This document shows, one piece after another, positions 1-6,658 of a stretch of DNA of 10,776 bases; position 1 is the first letter of the stretch; every line of letters begins with the position of its first letter. Source of the DNA: Chloroflexota bacterium (GTDB taxonomy: Bacteria; Chloroflexota; Dehalococcoidia; Tepidiformales; Tepidiformaceae). The DNA is taken from positions 1 to 10,776 of the forward strand of contig JAKALX010000089.1 in assembly GCA_021823905.1 (NCBI GenBank), read 5' to 3'. The position numbers and the translations under genes are program-made. The notes under the pieces are model-generated. The model was given only the letters and a program-made list of their open reading frames with translations, did not search any database and was not told the origin of the DNA.

Positions 1-1
1 C

Positions 2-337
2 CAGTCGTGCCATGCCAGTGCCGGTCCGACGAACCATCCGATCAACGTCGACGCCATCGCGGCTGGAATCGTCCCGCTCGACCGCGACTTCGACCCGTAC
101 AGCGGCGACTTTTCCGGCACGCGCCTGTGGAATTCCACCGGGACAGGCCCCGGGAACTACGTCAAGTGCCTCTCATGCCACGCGCCCCATGGCGGCGCTC
201 CAGGCACCAAGCTCAGCACCATCCGGTTCACGGGCACCGGCCACAACGACTTCCTGCCGCTCTGCATGAACTGCCACTTCAAGTCGGGATCATTCAATCT
301 CGGAACGACCACGTCACCGGGAGGATCCAGCCGATGA
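2..337 (+). CDS. Multiheme c-type cytochrome, C-terminal fragment (5' end outside window)
   Basis: An open frame runs from the window edge to a TGA at 335-337. The visible 111 residues hold two complete heme-attachment motifs, CLSCH followed by APHG and CMNCH near the C-terminus. At the very edge is the tail of a third (QSCH; the single base before it, C, fits the end of a preceding Cys codon). The pattern CxxCHxPHG followed about 30 residues later by a second CxxCH is typical of paired-CXXCH multiheme cytochromes, which bind heme covalently outside the cytoplasmic membrane and carry electrons. The stop overlaps the next start as ATGA, so it is probably translationally coupled to the NHL gene. 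The number of hemes and the export signal lie upstream of the window. The cytochrome class is clear; the exact role is unknown. Confidence 0.85.
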   Translation, partial: QSCHASAGPTNHPINVDAIAAGIVPLDRDFDPYSGDFSGTRLWNSTGTGPGNYVKCLSCHAPHGGAPGTKLSTIRFTGTGHNDFLPLCMNCHFKSGSFNLGTTTSPGGSSR

Positions 338-1413
338 CCGGGCTTTCATCCGCGGGACGACTCTCCCGCCCGCGTGTCCCCAGCCGCGGCGCCCTCGCGA
401 AGGCGCTCGCGTTGCTCGCTCTGTTCTCTACAGCCGTCGCGTTGCTCGGTGTCTTCGCCATCGCCCCGGAGTCCGAGCCCGAGACCCGGTCGCTGCCCGT
501 GCGCGGCGTGACCGATCAGATATACCCGAGCGCCTTCGCGCTGGAGCTCGAGCCGCCACCGGACAACGCCTGGACCTTGCCCGTCGCGGCGGTGCCTGTG
601 GATGGCGCTACCTTCGTCCTCGACGCCGGCAACGCCCGTATCCTGCAGTTCGATGGCCATGGCCAGTTCGTCCGGGCCTTTAGCACCGCGACTGATGCGC
701 GCCTCCAGCTCAAGCAACCGATGGCGATGGTCACGGACGGACAGCTCCTGTACATCGCCAACTCGATCGCGTCCCAGGTCGTCGTGGTCGACGCCAGCTC
801 GGGCACGGTGCAGCGAATCGTCCAGATTGCACCGTTCAGTGCCCGCGAGAAGACGCCTCGCATCATCGGCATCGCACTCCTTGCCAACAACGAGCTCGCC
901 CTCTCCGACGGTGACAACCATCGTGTTCTCATCGTGAATTCGGCTGGCCAGGTTGTCCGGACGATCGGCACCGGCAATCGCGCCACCGGTAAGGACGGGT
1001 TCAACGTCCCCGGGGCCATCGCCACCGACCGCGCCGGCAACCTCTACATTGTCGACACGCTCAACGGCCGTGTGGCTGAGTTCTCGCACGACGGCGCGTT
1101 CATCGCCCAGTTCGGCAAGCCCGGCGCCACTGCCGGCGGACTCCAGCGCCCCAAGGGCGTCGCGGTCGATGCGAGCGGGCGCGTGTTCGTCAGCGACGGT
1201 CTTGGGAGCGTTGTCGCTGTCTACGGATCCGACGGCGCTTACCTGGGCATGATCGGCCGCAAGAACCCCCAGGATCCGGCTTCCCCGTCGCTCTTCCGCG
1301 CTCCCGCCGACCTCTGGCTGGAGGGCGAGAGCCTGTACGTCGCGGACCGGATCGCCGGCGTCATCGTCATGCGCCTCGACAGCTCGCCCCTCGCTGGCAG
1401 CAGCCGGCGATAG
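334..1413 (+). CDS. Membrane-anchored NHL-repeat beta-propeller protein
   Basis: A 359-residue protein. The frame is open upstream to position 7, but that part is out of frame with a clear cytochrome reading. The ATG at 334 overlaps the cytochrome stop (ATGA) and has GGGAGGA at 319-325, 8 nt upstream, so I take it as the start. A short basic N-terminus is followed by one hydrophobic segment at about residues 20-44, predicted to anchor the protein with its bulk outside the cytoplasm. From about residue 85 come repeating units with the NHL signature of small hydrophobic strands and D-x-x-N-x-R-V turns, for example VLDAGNARILQF, LSDGDNHRVLIV, IVDTLNGRVAEF and VSDGLGSVVAVY. They make about six blades. 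NHL propellers are usually protein or ligand binding scaffolds; no catalytic motif is visible. The position directly after a multiheme cytochrome mirrors the NHL-cytochrome order on the other strand and suggests a partner or assembly role. That role is inference. Confidence 0.85.
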   Translation: MTGLSSAGRLSRPRVPSRGALAKALALLALFSTAVALLGVFAIAPESEPETRSLPVRGVTDQIYPSAFALELEPPPDNAWTLPVAAVPVDGATFVLDAGNARILQFDGHGQFVRAFSTATDARLQLKQPMAMVTDGQLLYIANSIASQVVVVDASSGTVQRIVQIAPFSAREKTPRIIGIALLANNELALSDGDNHRVLIVNSAGQVVRTIGTGNRATGKDGFNVPGAIATDRAGNLYIVDTLNGRVAEFSHDGAFIAQFGKPGATAGGLQRPKGVAVDASGRVFVSDGLGSVVAVYGSDGAYLGMIGRKNPQDPASPSLFRAPADLWLEGESLYVADRIAGVIVMRLDSSPLAGSSRR

Positions 1414-1421
1414 GACCTCCA

Positions 1422-2270
1422 ATGGAAACGTCACAGACCTTGCCGGTCGCCCCGGAGAGCCCTCGCGTCAACGGCACGGGCCCGGGTGGCCGCCGCTGCT
1501 CACAATGCGGCACGCCGCTCCCGCTCGTCGCTCACTTCTGCCCGACCTGCGGACTGGTTGCCGGCCCGGACCCAAAAGAGGCGAATGACGACGCGGTTTC
1601 GTCTCGCGGGAGCGGCGGCCGTGTCCCGAAGGTTGCGCTCGCTATCGCGATGCTCGGCGCGGCAGCCGTTGCCGTGCTGATCGTCGCCGGCAACGCCGGG
1701 CAAAACGGCGCCGCGTCCGCGACGAGCTCGCCAGCGGCGGGTGTCGCCAGAGTCACGAGCCGCACTCCGTCGCCGACGCCGACCGATACCGCGACGACCG
1801 GCCCTTCGCCCTCACCCCGCGCTACGATCACGCCGACTCCAATCCTCCCCACGCCCATCATCGCGGGCGTGCCAACACTGGCGGTGCCCGCCTCCTCGCC
1901 GGCGCGCGAAATCGTGGACACCGTCAACCGCAGCGCCGCCGCCTACTCCGCGGCGATGTCGAGGCTTGATGAATCGCTGCTCGAGCCCGTCTTCACCGGC
2001 GAGGCGCTGGCCTACTACACAGCGAAGATTCACGACCTGCGTGCGTTCGGGGGGACATCGACACCGAGTCTGACCGAGATTCAGCTCGTGTCGGTCCAGC
2101 CCGGAGCCTCGGAAGCGCGCGTGACTACGCGGGAGCGCTGGAAGACCCGCTCGTCGGCCAGCATCTGCACGGCTGAGGGATACGAGGTCGCCTACACGCT
2201 CGTCCGCCAGGACGCGCTCTGGCTGGTTACGGCCGCCGCGTTCCAGCAGGCGTCGCTCGAACCGTGCTAG
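1422..2270 (+). CDS. Zinc-ribbon single-pass membrane protein with extracytoplasmic C-terminal domain
   Basis: A 282-residue protein. The ATG lies 8 nt after the NHL stop, with AGGA at 1412-1415 as a modest ribosome site. Residues 26-44 form a zinc ribbon, CSQCG then CPTCG (Cys 26, 29, 40, 43). These lack the His of a heme motif, so this is a metal-binding ribbon and not a cytochrome. One hydrophobic helix spans about 70-90. A Ser/Thr/Pro-rich linker at about 104-136 follows, then a C-terminal domain from about 160 with the helix-then-strand look of NTF2-like or ARC6-IMS-like domains (motifs ALAYYTAKIHDLRAF and WLVTAAAF). The layout of cytosolic zinc ribbon, membrane helix, disordered linker and outside domain recurs in bacterial cell-surface proteins of unknown function. 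It probably belongs to the same transcript as the two genes before it. The domain layout is well supported; the NTF2-like assignment is tentative and no function is claimed. Confidence 0.75.
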   Translation: METSQTLPVAPESPRVNGTGPGGRRCSQCGTPLPLVAHFCPTCGLVAGPDPKEANDDAVSSRGSGGRVPKVALAIAMLGAAAVAVLIVAGNAGQNGAASATSSPAAGVARVTSRTPSPTPTDTATTGPSPSPRATITPTPILPTPIIAGVPTLAVPASSPAREIVDTVNRSAAAYSAAMSRLDESLLEPVFTGEALAYYTAKIHDLRAFGGTSTPSLTEIQLVSVQPGASEARVTTRERWKTRSSASICTAEGYEVAYTLVRQDALWLVTAAAFQQASLEPC

Positions 2271-2275
2271 TCTGA

Positions 2276-2289
2276 GGTTCCCGCGAACC
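2276..2289. other. Small hairpin between convergent operons
   Basis: GGTTC, loop CCGC, GAACC lies in the 29-nt gap between the plus-strand zinc-ribbon gene and the end of the minus-strand multiheme gene. It is a 5-bp stem with no following T-run on either strand, so it is at best a weak bidirectional termination aid. Confidence 0.25.
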
Positions 2290-2299
2290 GCTCCTGGCG

Positions 2300-4345
2300 C
2301 TACCTCGAGACGAAGACGTGATGGCCGATATTGACGGCAGCAGTGCCACTCCACGTTTCCGTGAGGGCGCCGACCGTTGCGACGCTGGTAAGCGCCTTGT
2401 AGGCGACTTCGGTCTCGGTGCCGCCGCTGCCCGAACCGCTGGACGAGAACCCGTTGGACGGCTGCGTGTAGCTCGAAGGCGGCGCCGGCGTGTTCCCACC
2501 GTAGGCCATGCCGCCGAAGAAGAGGTCGATGCCGTCCACCGCGGTCCACGTCCCCAGCCCAGGGGTGCTTACCGTCAGGCTCGAGCTGTTCGCCTGCCCC
2601 CTGTATTCGGACGAGGTAGGCTGCGCGCCGCTGGCGCCGGACACCGCGGCGATGACGCCGGACGCCCTGAGCGGGTTCACGCTGAAGGTCACGTTGTAGC
2701 TCTGCGGCTCGCTCGAGGCAATGCGCCAGTAGATCGCCTGCTGGAGCGTTGAATCCGACGTGGTGAGCCGCGAGCCGAGTCGCGTCCAGCCTGACGGCGT
2801 GTTGATGCTCGCGCCGTTGGCGACATGGACTGTTACCGCCATGATCAGGACGTCGCCGTTCTGCACGCCCGTTGGCCTGGTCATGGTGATGGTCGTGCCG
2901 CCGGAACCGTTGTTCGAAGCGGCCGCCGCGCGGAAGGCAATTGGCACCGGCGTCGGCGTGGCCGTCGGGGTGGGCGTTCGTGTTCCAGTCGGGGTCGGAG
3001 TGGGCGTGCTACCTCCGCCGGCGCCGGAGTACGAGAAACCGCTGTGGTTCTCTCCGTGACAGGTGAGCGTGCAGGTCCGGTTGGTCAGTGACCAGAGCGG
3101 CTGGGCGCCGCCACTCCCGGTGACGTCGGGCGCGAAATTGATCAGGCGGTCGAAGCCAACGTTCTGCGAGTAGTAGGCCGACGTCGTGCTGTGCACCCGG
3201 TAGTGGCATTCGGCGCACACGAATCGCAGCTCGCCCGCGTGGAGCTGGTGGCGGTTGAAGTTCGTATTGTTCGACGTACGATCGAAGACTCCTGGATCGT
3301 GGCAGAGGAAGCAAAGGGCGAAGTTATTCTCGTTCCACGAGGACATCTGCGTTCCGACCACGTCGTTGTAATTCGCGATCAGGATGCTGCGATTCGTGCT
3401 CCCGTGCGGCGCGAGGCGCGCGTCCTTCGCCGGGCTGTTCAGCGCCATCGTCGCCGAATAGTTGACCAGCAACTTGTTGCCGTGGCAGTTGACGCAGCGG
3501 ACCGTGTCCGTCGTCGAAAAATGCCAGAGCCGGCCGTTCTGCAGGTTCGCCTGGAGCACCGCGGTCTGGTTCTTGCCCTGCTGCGTAATCGGGTGGAATG
3601 AGCCAGTTCCGTCGAGCTCGGCCGCCTTGTCGAAGCTCTTGTAACGCGGGTCGGTGATGCCCGAGTCGTCCTTCAGGACCGTGTAGCGCGAGTGGCACTT
3701 GAGGCAGAGCTGGTATTCCTGGCTCAAGGGGTTGATCCAGGCGGGGGTCGCGGCGTTGGTGACGCCGGCGGTCCCGAGCTGGTCGCCAGACGCGCTCCAA
3801 CCGGTTGGCGACGGGGCCGCCGCGAGCGTGAGGTTGAGCTGGTGGGGGTTGTGGCAGTCCGTGCATTCCGCGTGCCGGTTGCGCACGCCCGCGAACTCGT
3901 CCGTCTGGCCGCTCGTATGGTTCAGTGACGAGGCGTCCATCGTCGGGTGCTGGTAGTACAGGCCGGTCGTCGCGTTGTTCGCGGTTGCGCCGCTGAACTC
4001 GGCCTGGACGTTGCTGTTGGCGCCGGTGCCGTCGTGGCAGCTCATACACAGGGTTTGCTGCGGCGCCGTGGTCTTCACAATGTCGCTGGCCTGGCCATCG
4101 TGCGTGCGATGGCATGCCGCGCAGGTGTCGGTTGTGGCGGCGTTGCCACTGTGTGGGTTCACGAAAGAACCGGCAGCCATCACGCCGTTGCTCGAACTCA
4201 GCATGGACCAGCCGATGATCCCGAGGAAGACTCCCATGCTGCAGATGACGAGCGTCAGCATGCGAACCCGCCGAGCGCTTCTGACAACCCGCTCTCGGCA
4301 GCGCTCGGACCCGTGTTGCGGCTTCATCCTGGATTCGAGCTTCAT
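2300..4345 (-). CDS. Large multiheme cytochrome c (7 CXXCH + 1 CX3CH) fused to a C-terminal beta-rich surface domain
   Basis: A 681-residue exported cytochrome. The ATG at 4345 has GGAGG at 4358-4362, 12 nt upstream; an alternative ATG at 4327 lacks a comparable site. A basic N-region (many Arg, residues 16-28) and a hydrophobic segment at about 29-49 act as signal or anchor, with possible cleavage near Ala57. CXXCH motifs start at residues 75, 100, 161, 214, 284, 345 and 377; C425-x3-C429-H430 would be an eighth, non-canonical site. Many further histidines (65, 82, 133, 143, 158, 168, 251, 366, 369, 385, 434) can serve as distal ligands. A Thr-Pro linker follows at about 446-468. Residues about 469-681 form a Ser/Thr/Gly-rich, beta-strand-like domain with the G-D-V-L and P-S-G-W pattern seen in secreted or adhesive proteins. 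Its N-terminal two-heme module (CAACHRTH to CMSCHDG) resembles that of the two upstream hexaheme proteins. It is the last gene of the minus-strand cluster. A surface electron-transfer role is inference. Confidence 0.88.
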   Translation of the reverse strand: MKLESRMKPQHGSERCRERVVRSARRVRMLTLVICSMGVFLGIIGWSMLSSSNGVMAAGSFVNPHSGNAATTDTCAACHRTHDGQASDIVKTTAPQQTLCMSCHDGTGANSNVQAEFSGATANNATTGLYYQHPTMDASSLNHTSGQTDEFAGVRNRHAECTDCHNPHQLNLTLAAAPSPTGWSASGDQLGTAGVTNAATPAWINPLSQEYQLCLKCHSRYTVLKDDSGITDPRYKSFDKAAELDGTGSFHPITQQGKNQTAVLQANLQNGRLWHFSTTDTVRCVNCHGNKLLVNYSATMALNSPAKDARLAPHGSTNRSILIANYNDVVGTQMSSWNENNFALCFLCHDPGVFDRTSNNTNFNRHQLHAGELRFVCAECHYRVHSTTSAYYSQNVGFDRLINFAPDVTGSGGAQPLWSLTNRTCTLTCHGENHSGFSYSGAGGGSTPTPTPTGTRTPTPTATPTPVPIAFRAAAASNNGSGGTTITMTRPTGVQNGDVLIMAVTVHVANGASINTPSGWTRLGSRLTTSDSTLQQAIYWRIASSEPQSYNVTFSVNPLRASGVIAAVSGASGAQPTSSEYRGQANSSSLTVSTPGLGTWTAVDGIDLFFGGMAYGGNTPAPPSSYTQPSNGFSSSGSGSGGTETEVAYKALTSVATVGALTETWSGTAAVNIGHHVFVSR
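2942..3010 (-). repeat. Thr-Pro low-complexity linker coding repeat
   Basis: About 23 codons, mostly alternating Thr and Pro (residues 446-468 of the multiheme fusion), give a GT/GC-rich imperfect short tandem repeat on the plus strand. Such linkers separate domains in secreted proteins. The repeat makes length variation between strains likely. Confidence 0.7.
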
Positions 4346-4370
4346 GCCCGAGCCGGACCTCCGTCGTGGT

Positions 4371-4398
4371 GCAGAGAGGGCCCGAAGGCCCTCTCTGC
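4371..4398 (-). other. Strong intercistronic hairpin with UUCG tetraloop
   Basis: A perfect 12-bp inverted repeat, GCAGAGAGGGCC with GGCCCTCTCTGC, has a 4-nt loop that reads TTCG on the minus (transcribed) strand and is closed by C-G. This is the exceptionally stable C(UUCG)G type. It lies between the distal hexaheme gene and the large multiheme gene. Going downstream on the minus strand it is followed by ACCACGACGG, not a T-run, so it is not a standard intrinsic terminator. It fits an mRNA-stabilising, processing or attenuating element that sets unequal expression. Confidence 0.75.
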
Positions 4399-4425
4399 CA
4401 GTGAGGAAACTGCTTTATCCGAATC

Positions 4426-5361
4426 TCATCGCGGATGGCACTTCAGGCAGATCCCGCGATTGTCCATTTTGAGCAGCCGGCTCCCGCCGGTCGCTGTCGT
4501 CACAGCCGTTCCACCGGGCCATGCAACCTGGGCGGCATATCCGCTCACGGCCGCATTGCTCCCGTGAGCGGCGTGGCACTTCACGCACGAGGGCGCGTAG
4601 GCCTCCTGCGTGTCGTGGCGGAATTTGAATATCGGTTCGCCCGGCAGAGCGGTCGTCGCGCTCCCTCCAGGCGCCAGGTAACGTGTGTGGCACTGGGCGC
4701 ACCAGGACGACAACCACGACTTCCCCGCATTGGCTCCGCTCATGATGACCGGGCCGTTGTCGAAGTAGTTCGTGGTGGTGTAGACCTTGGGACTCTCGTC
4801 CGGTACGTTCACGCCGGCTGTCGTGTCGGTCGCACCACCCTCTGATGCGGGGGCAGGCCGGAGGATTCGATAGTTCCCGTTGCCATGGGGATCATGGCAA
4901 CTGATACAGGTGAGCTGGAAGCCCGCGAACCCCGGTCCACTGCCCGGAGTGCTGTTGCCCCAGAGCTCCTGGCTACTGCCGTCCGTTGAGTGTGATGACG
5001 TTGTCGTCTGGCCGCCGCCGAGCACGCCAACGCCGACCGGGTTGCTGTCCTGGGTGTTGATCCTCGCCTGCTGGAAGCCGCCCGCCCTCAGGGCGCCACC
5101 ACCCGTGGTGACACCTGCGTCGACCATCGTGGTCGCCCCTGAGCCATCATGGCAGGTGCTGCAAAGCGCCGTCTCCGAGACCTTCAGGAGGTTCGCGGCC
5201 TGAGCAGTGTGCGCGCGGTGGCAGCCCGCGCAGGAATCCGTCGTGACGCTCTGACCAGACATGTGCGGCCCGTTGTCGGCGGAGGCAGCGCCGCCGCCCC
5301 AGAGGCCAGCCAGCAACACGACGAGGACTCCGGACAATACGCCGAGGACCGTCGCTTTCAT
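4426..5361 (-). CDS. Hexaheme c-type cytochrome, OmcS-like architecture (distal copy)
   Basis: A 311-residue precursor. The frame is open up to 5418, but the ATG at 5361 has AAGGGAG at 5369-5375 (7 nt spacing) and starts a classic signal peptide, residues 1-28, cleaved after ASA before DNGPH. Six CXXCH motifs start at 44, 67, 152, 221, 259 and 305. Only six other histidines exist (33, 51, 124, 159, 249, 266), matching one distal ligand per heme if all are bis-His. Landmarks are CAGCHRAH first, CISCHDPHG followed by YRILRP third, WCAQCH fourth, CVKCHAAHG fifth, and CLKCHPR at the very end. From memory, this order and these landmarks match the Geobacter filament-forming cytochrome OmcS, including a His three residues after the first motif that in OmcS ligates a heme of the neighbouring subunit. 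It is a tandem paralogue of the next gene upstream. An extracellular filament subunit is a reasoned inference; a soluble periplasmic electron carrier is the main alternative. Confidence 0.9.
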   Translation of the reverse strand: MKATVLGVLSGVLVVLLAGLWGGGAASADNGPHMSGQSVTTDSCAGCHRAHTAQAANLLKVSETALCSTCHDGSGATTMVDAGVTTGGGALRAGGFQQARINTQDSNPVGVGVLGGGQTTTSSHSTDGSSQELWGNSTPGSGPGFAGFQLTCISCHDPHGNGNYRILRPAPASEGGATDTTAGVNVPDESPKVYTTTNYFDNGPVIMSGANAGKSWLSSWCAQCHTRYLAPGGSATTALPGEPIFKFRHDTQEAYAPSCVKCHAAHGSNAAVSGYAAQVAWPGGTAVTTATGGSRLLKMDNRGICLKCHPR

Positions 5362-5388
5362 CCCGGCGCTCCCTTCTGGGGTGCTGGT

Positions 5389-5418
5389 GTGGAGGAAGCG
5401 GCAAGCCGCTCCCTCCAC
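5389..5418 (-). other. Strong intercistronic hairpin with CUUG tetraloop
   Basis: A 13-bp inverted repeat encloses a 4-nt loop. On the minus strand it reads GTGGAGGGAGCGG, CTTG, CCGCTTCCTCCAC, with one G-U pair and a G-C closing pair, the stable G(CUUG)C class. It lies in the gap between the two hexaheme cytochrome genes, about 27 nt before the next start codon. No T-run follows. Like the hairpin after the next gene, it probably affects read-through or mRNA half-life, not full termination. Confidence 0.75.
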
Positions 5419-5439
5419 TGGTTCGTCAGGATGAACTGC

Positions 5440-6531
5440 CTAGCGCTTGTGGCACTTCTGGCAGATGCCGCGGTTGTCGACCTTCAACAGGCGCGTGTTG
5501 TTCGCGTCGCGATGGGCGTCGCCGTTGGGGTAGTCCAGGGTGCCGGCGTAGTTGAGGCCAGCTGGTCCGGAACCACCGGAGATGACCGCATCGGTGCCGT
5601 GGGCAGCGTGGCACTTGATGCAGGACGGAGCGTAGCTCGTTGTGGCGTGCATGTAGTTCACGCCGTCGCCACTCTTGGTCAGATCGCCCCAGGCGCCGGT
5701 GTTGGAGAGGTACTTCTGGTGGCACTGGGCGCACCACGCGGAAATACCTGTTCCAGTCGTCATGTTCGGCGTGCTGGGAACGTACCCGACGTCGAAGTAG
5801 TTCGTGGTTCCGTACGACTTGGGCGTCTCGTCGGTGACGAGGACGCCGGCCGTGAACTTGTCGGTGCCGGCTGCGGCGTCTCCGAGCGGAGTCGGCCGCA
5901 GGATGCGGTAGCCGCCGGTGCCGTGCGGGTCGTGGCAGGTCGTGCACTTCAGGGCGAGCGTGCCTGTCCCGCCATAGATGGCCTTGGTCGGCGAGCCGCC
6001 CAGGTTCTGTGTGAGCGTCTGCACTTCATGGCGCGACGTCACTGCCTGGCCGGCACCCGTCGCGTCGAGCGCGAGGACGCTATCAAGCAGGAGCTTTGTA
6101 GCTGCATCGTTGTTTCCGCACGCCGGAGTGACCGGCACGTTGGACGCGCCGACGCCGTACTCGTGGGAGTCGGTGCCAGCTGCGCAGCCGGAGACGTGGC
6201 GGCTCCAGGTCTGGTCCGCCGTGTTGATATAGGCGAGGTTGAACCCGCCGGCGCGCAGCGCTGCGTTGCCGGTGGTCTTGCCCGAGTCTGGCATGGTCGT
6301 TGCGGCGGTGCCGTCGTGGCAGGTGAAGCAGAGCGTGGTTTCGCTCGCCTTCAACAGATCGGGGGCCTGGGCGGTGTGGGCCCGGTGGCAGCCAGCACAG
6401 GCGTCGGTGGTGACGCTCTGGTTGGCAATGTGCGGGCCGTTGTCGGCGCGCGCACTGTCACCGTTGCTCCAGACCGTTCCGATCGCCAGGAGGGCAAGGC
6501 CCGCCCCGATGGCGACAAGTTTGGTCTTCAT
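5440..6531 (-). CDS. Hexaheme c-type cytochrome, OmcS-like architecture (proximal copy)
   Basis: A 363-residue precursor. The ATG at 6531 has AGGA at 6537-6540, 5 nt upstream, inside a GAGAGAGAGAGG run. It begins a signal peptide ending ARA before DNGPH (cleavage after residue 29), so the 20 further in-frame residues upstream are not used. CXXCH motifs start at 45, 68, 196, 267, 304 and 357. Non-motif histidines are 34, 52, 112, 123, 168, 203, 295, 311 and 340. Six of these (34, 52, 168, 203, 295, 311) line up with the six in the distal paralogue. Landmarks are CAGCHRAHTAQA, CTTCHDPHG then YRILRP, WCAQCH, CIKCHAAHG and CQKCHKR at the end. Compared with the paralogue it has an extra stretch of about 45-50 residues between about 105 and 160 that contains two non-heme cysteines (116 and 138), a possible disulfide loop. 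It is likely exported, given heme by the Ccm machinery (not in this window) and used in extracellular or periplasmic electron transfer. A filament role is inferred. Confidence 0.9.
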   Translation of the reverse strand: MKTKLVAIGAGLALLAIGTVWSNGDSARADNGPHIANQSVTTDACAGCHRAHTAQAPDLLKASETTLCFTCHDGTAATTMPDSGKTTGNAALRAGGFNLAYINTADQTWSRHVSGCAAGTDSHEYGVGASNVPVTPACGNNDAATKLLLDSVLALDATGAGQAVTSRHEVQTLTQNLGGSPTKAIYGGTGTLALKCTTCHDPHGTGGYRILRPTPLGDAAAGTDKFTAGVLVTDETPKSYGTTNYFDVGYVPSTPNMTTGTGISAWCAQCHQKYLSNTGAWGDLTKSGDGVNYMHATTSYAPSCIKCHAAHGTDAVISGGSGPAGLNYAGTLDYPNGDAHRDANNTRLLKVDNRGICQKCHKR

Positions 6532-6632
6532 GGCGATCCTCTCTCTCTCGATGGGTTTCTCCGTGACTTCATGTACCGACGATCCTCCCAATTCTGGTTT
6601 CCAGGCCCTGAATCACGAGTAGTCGCCGAATG

Positions 6633-6651
6633 TGGCCCGGCATGGCCCGGC
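6633..6651. repeat. Short direct repeat and mini-palindrome in the NHL-cytochrome gap
   Basis: TGGCCCGGC occurs at 6633-6641 and 6643-6651, a period of 10. It runs into the palindrome CGGCTTAGCCG at 6648-6658, which abuts the NHL stop codon. The 127-nt gap (6532-6658) is the longest inside the minus-strand cluster and could hold a secondary promoter for the cytochromes. I cannot point to convincing -35/-10 elements. Confidence 0.35.
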
Positions 6652-6658
6652 TTAGCCG

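Noticed and set aside
7..333. Upstream extension of the NHL frame
   Set aside because: These bases encode heme motifs in another frame. The extension is Arg/Pro-rich nonsense, and the ATG at 334 has its own ribosome site.
346..1434. A 362-codon minus-strand open frame
   Set aside because: It is antisense to the NHL gene, Asp/Glu/Gly-rich and domainless. The NHL repeat pattern and ribosome site support the plus strand.
1497..1553. CSQCG/CPTCG as further heme motifs
   Set aside because: The His needed for heme ligation is replaced by Gly. Two CxxCG knuckles 10 residues apart are a zinc ribbon.
4371..4398. Hairpin as an intrinsic terminator
   Set aside because: No T-run follows on the minus strand, and a co-directional cytochrome gene starts 26 nt later. 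It is called a regulatory hairpin instead.
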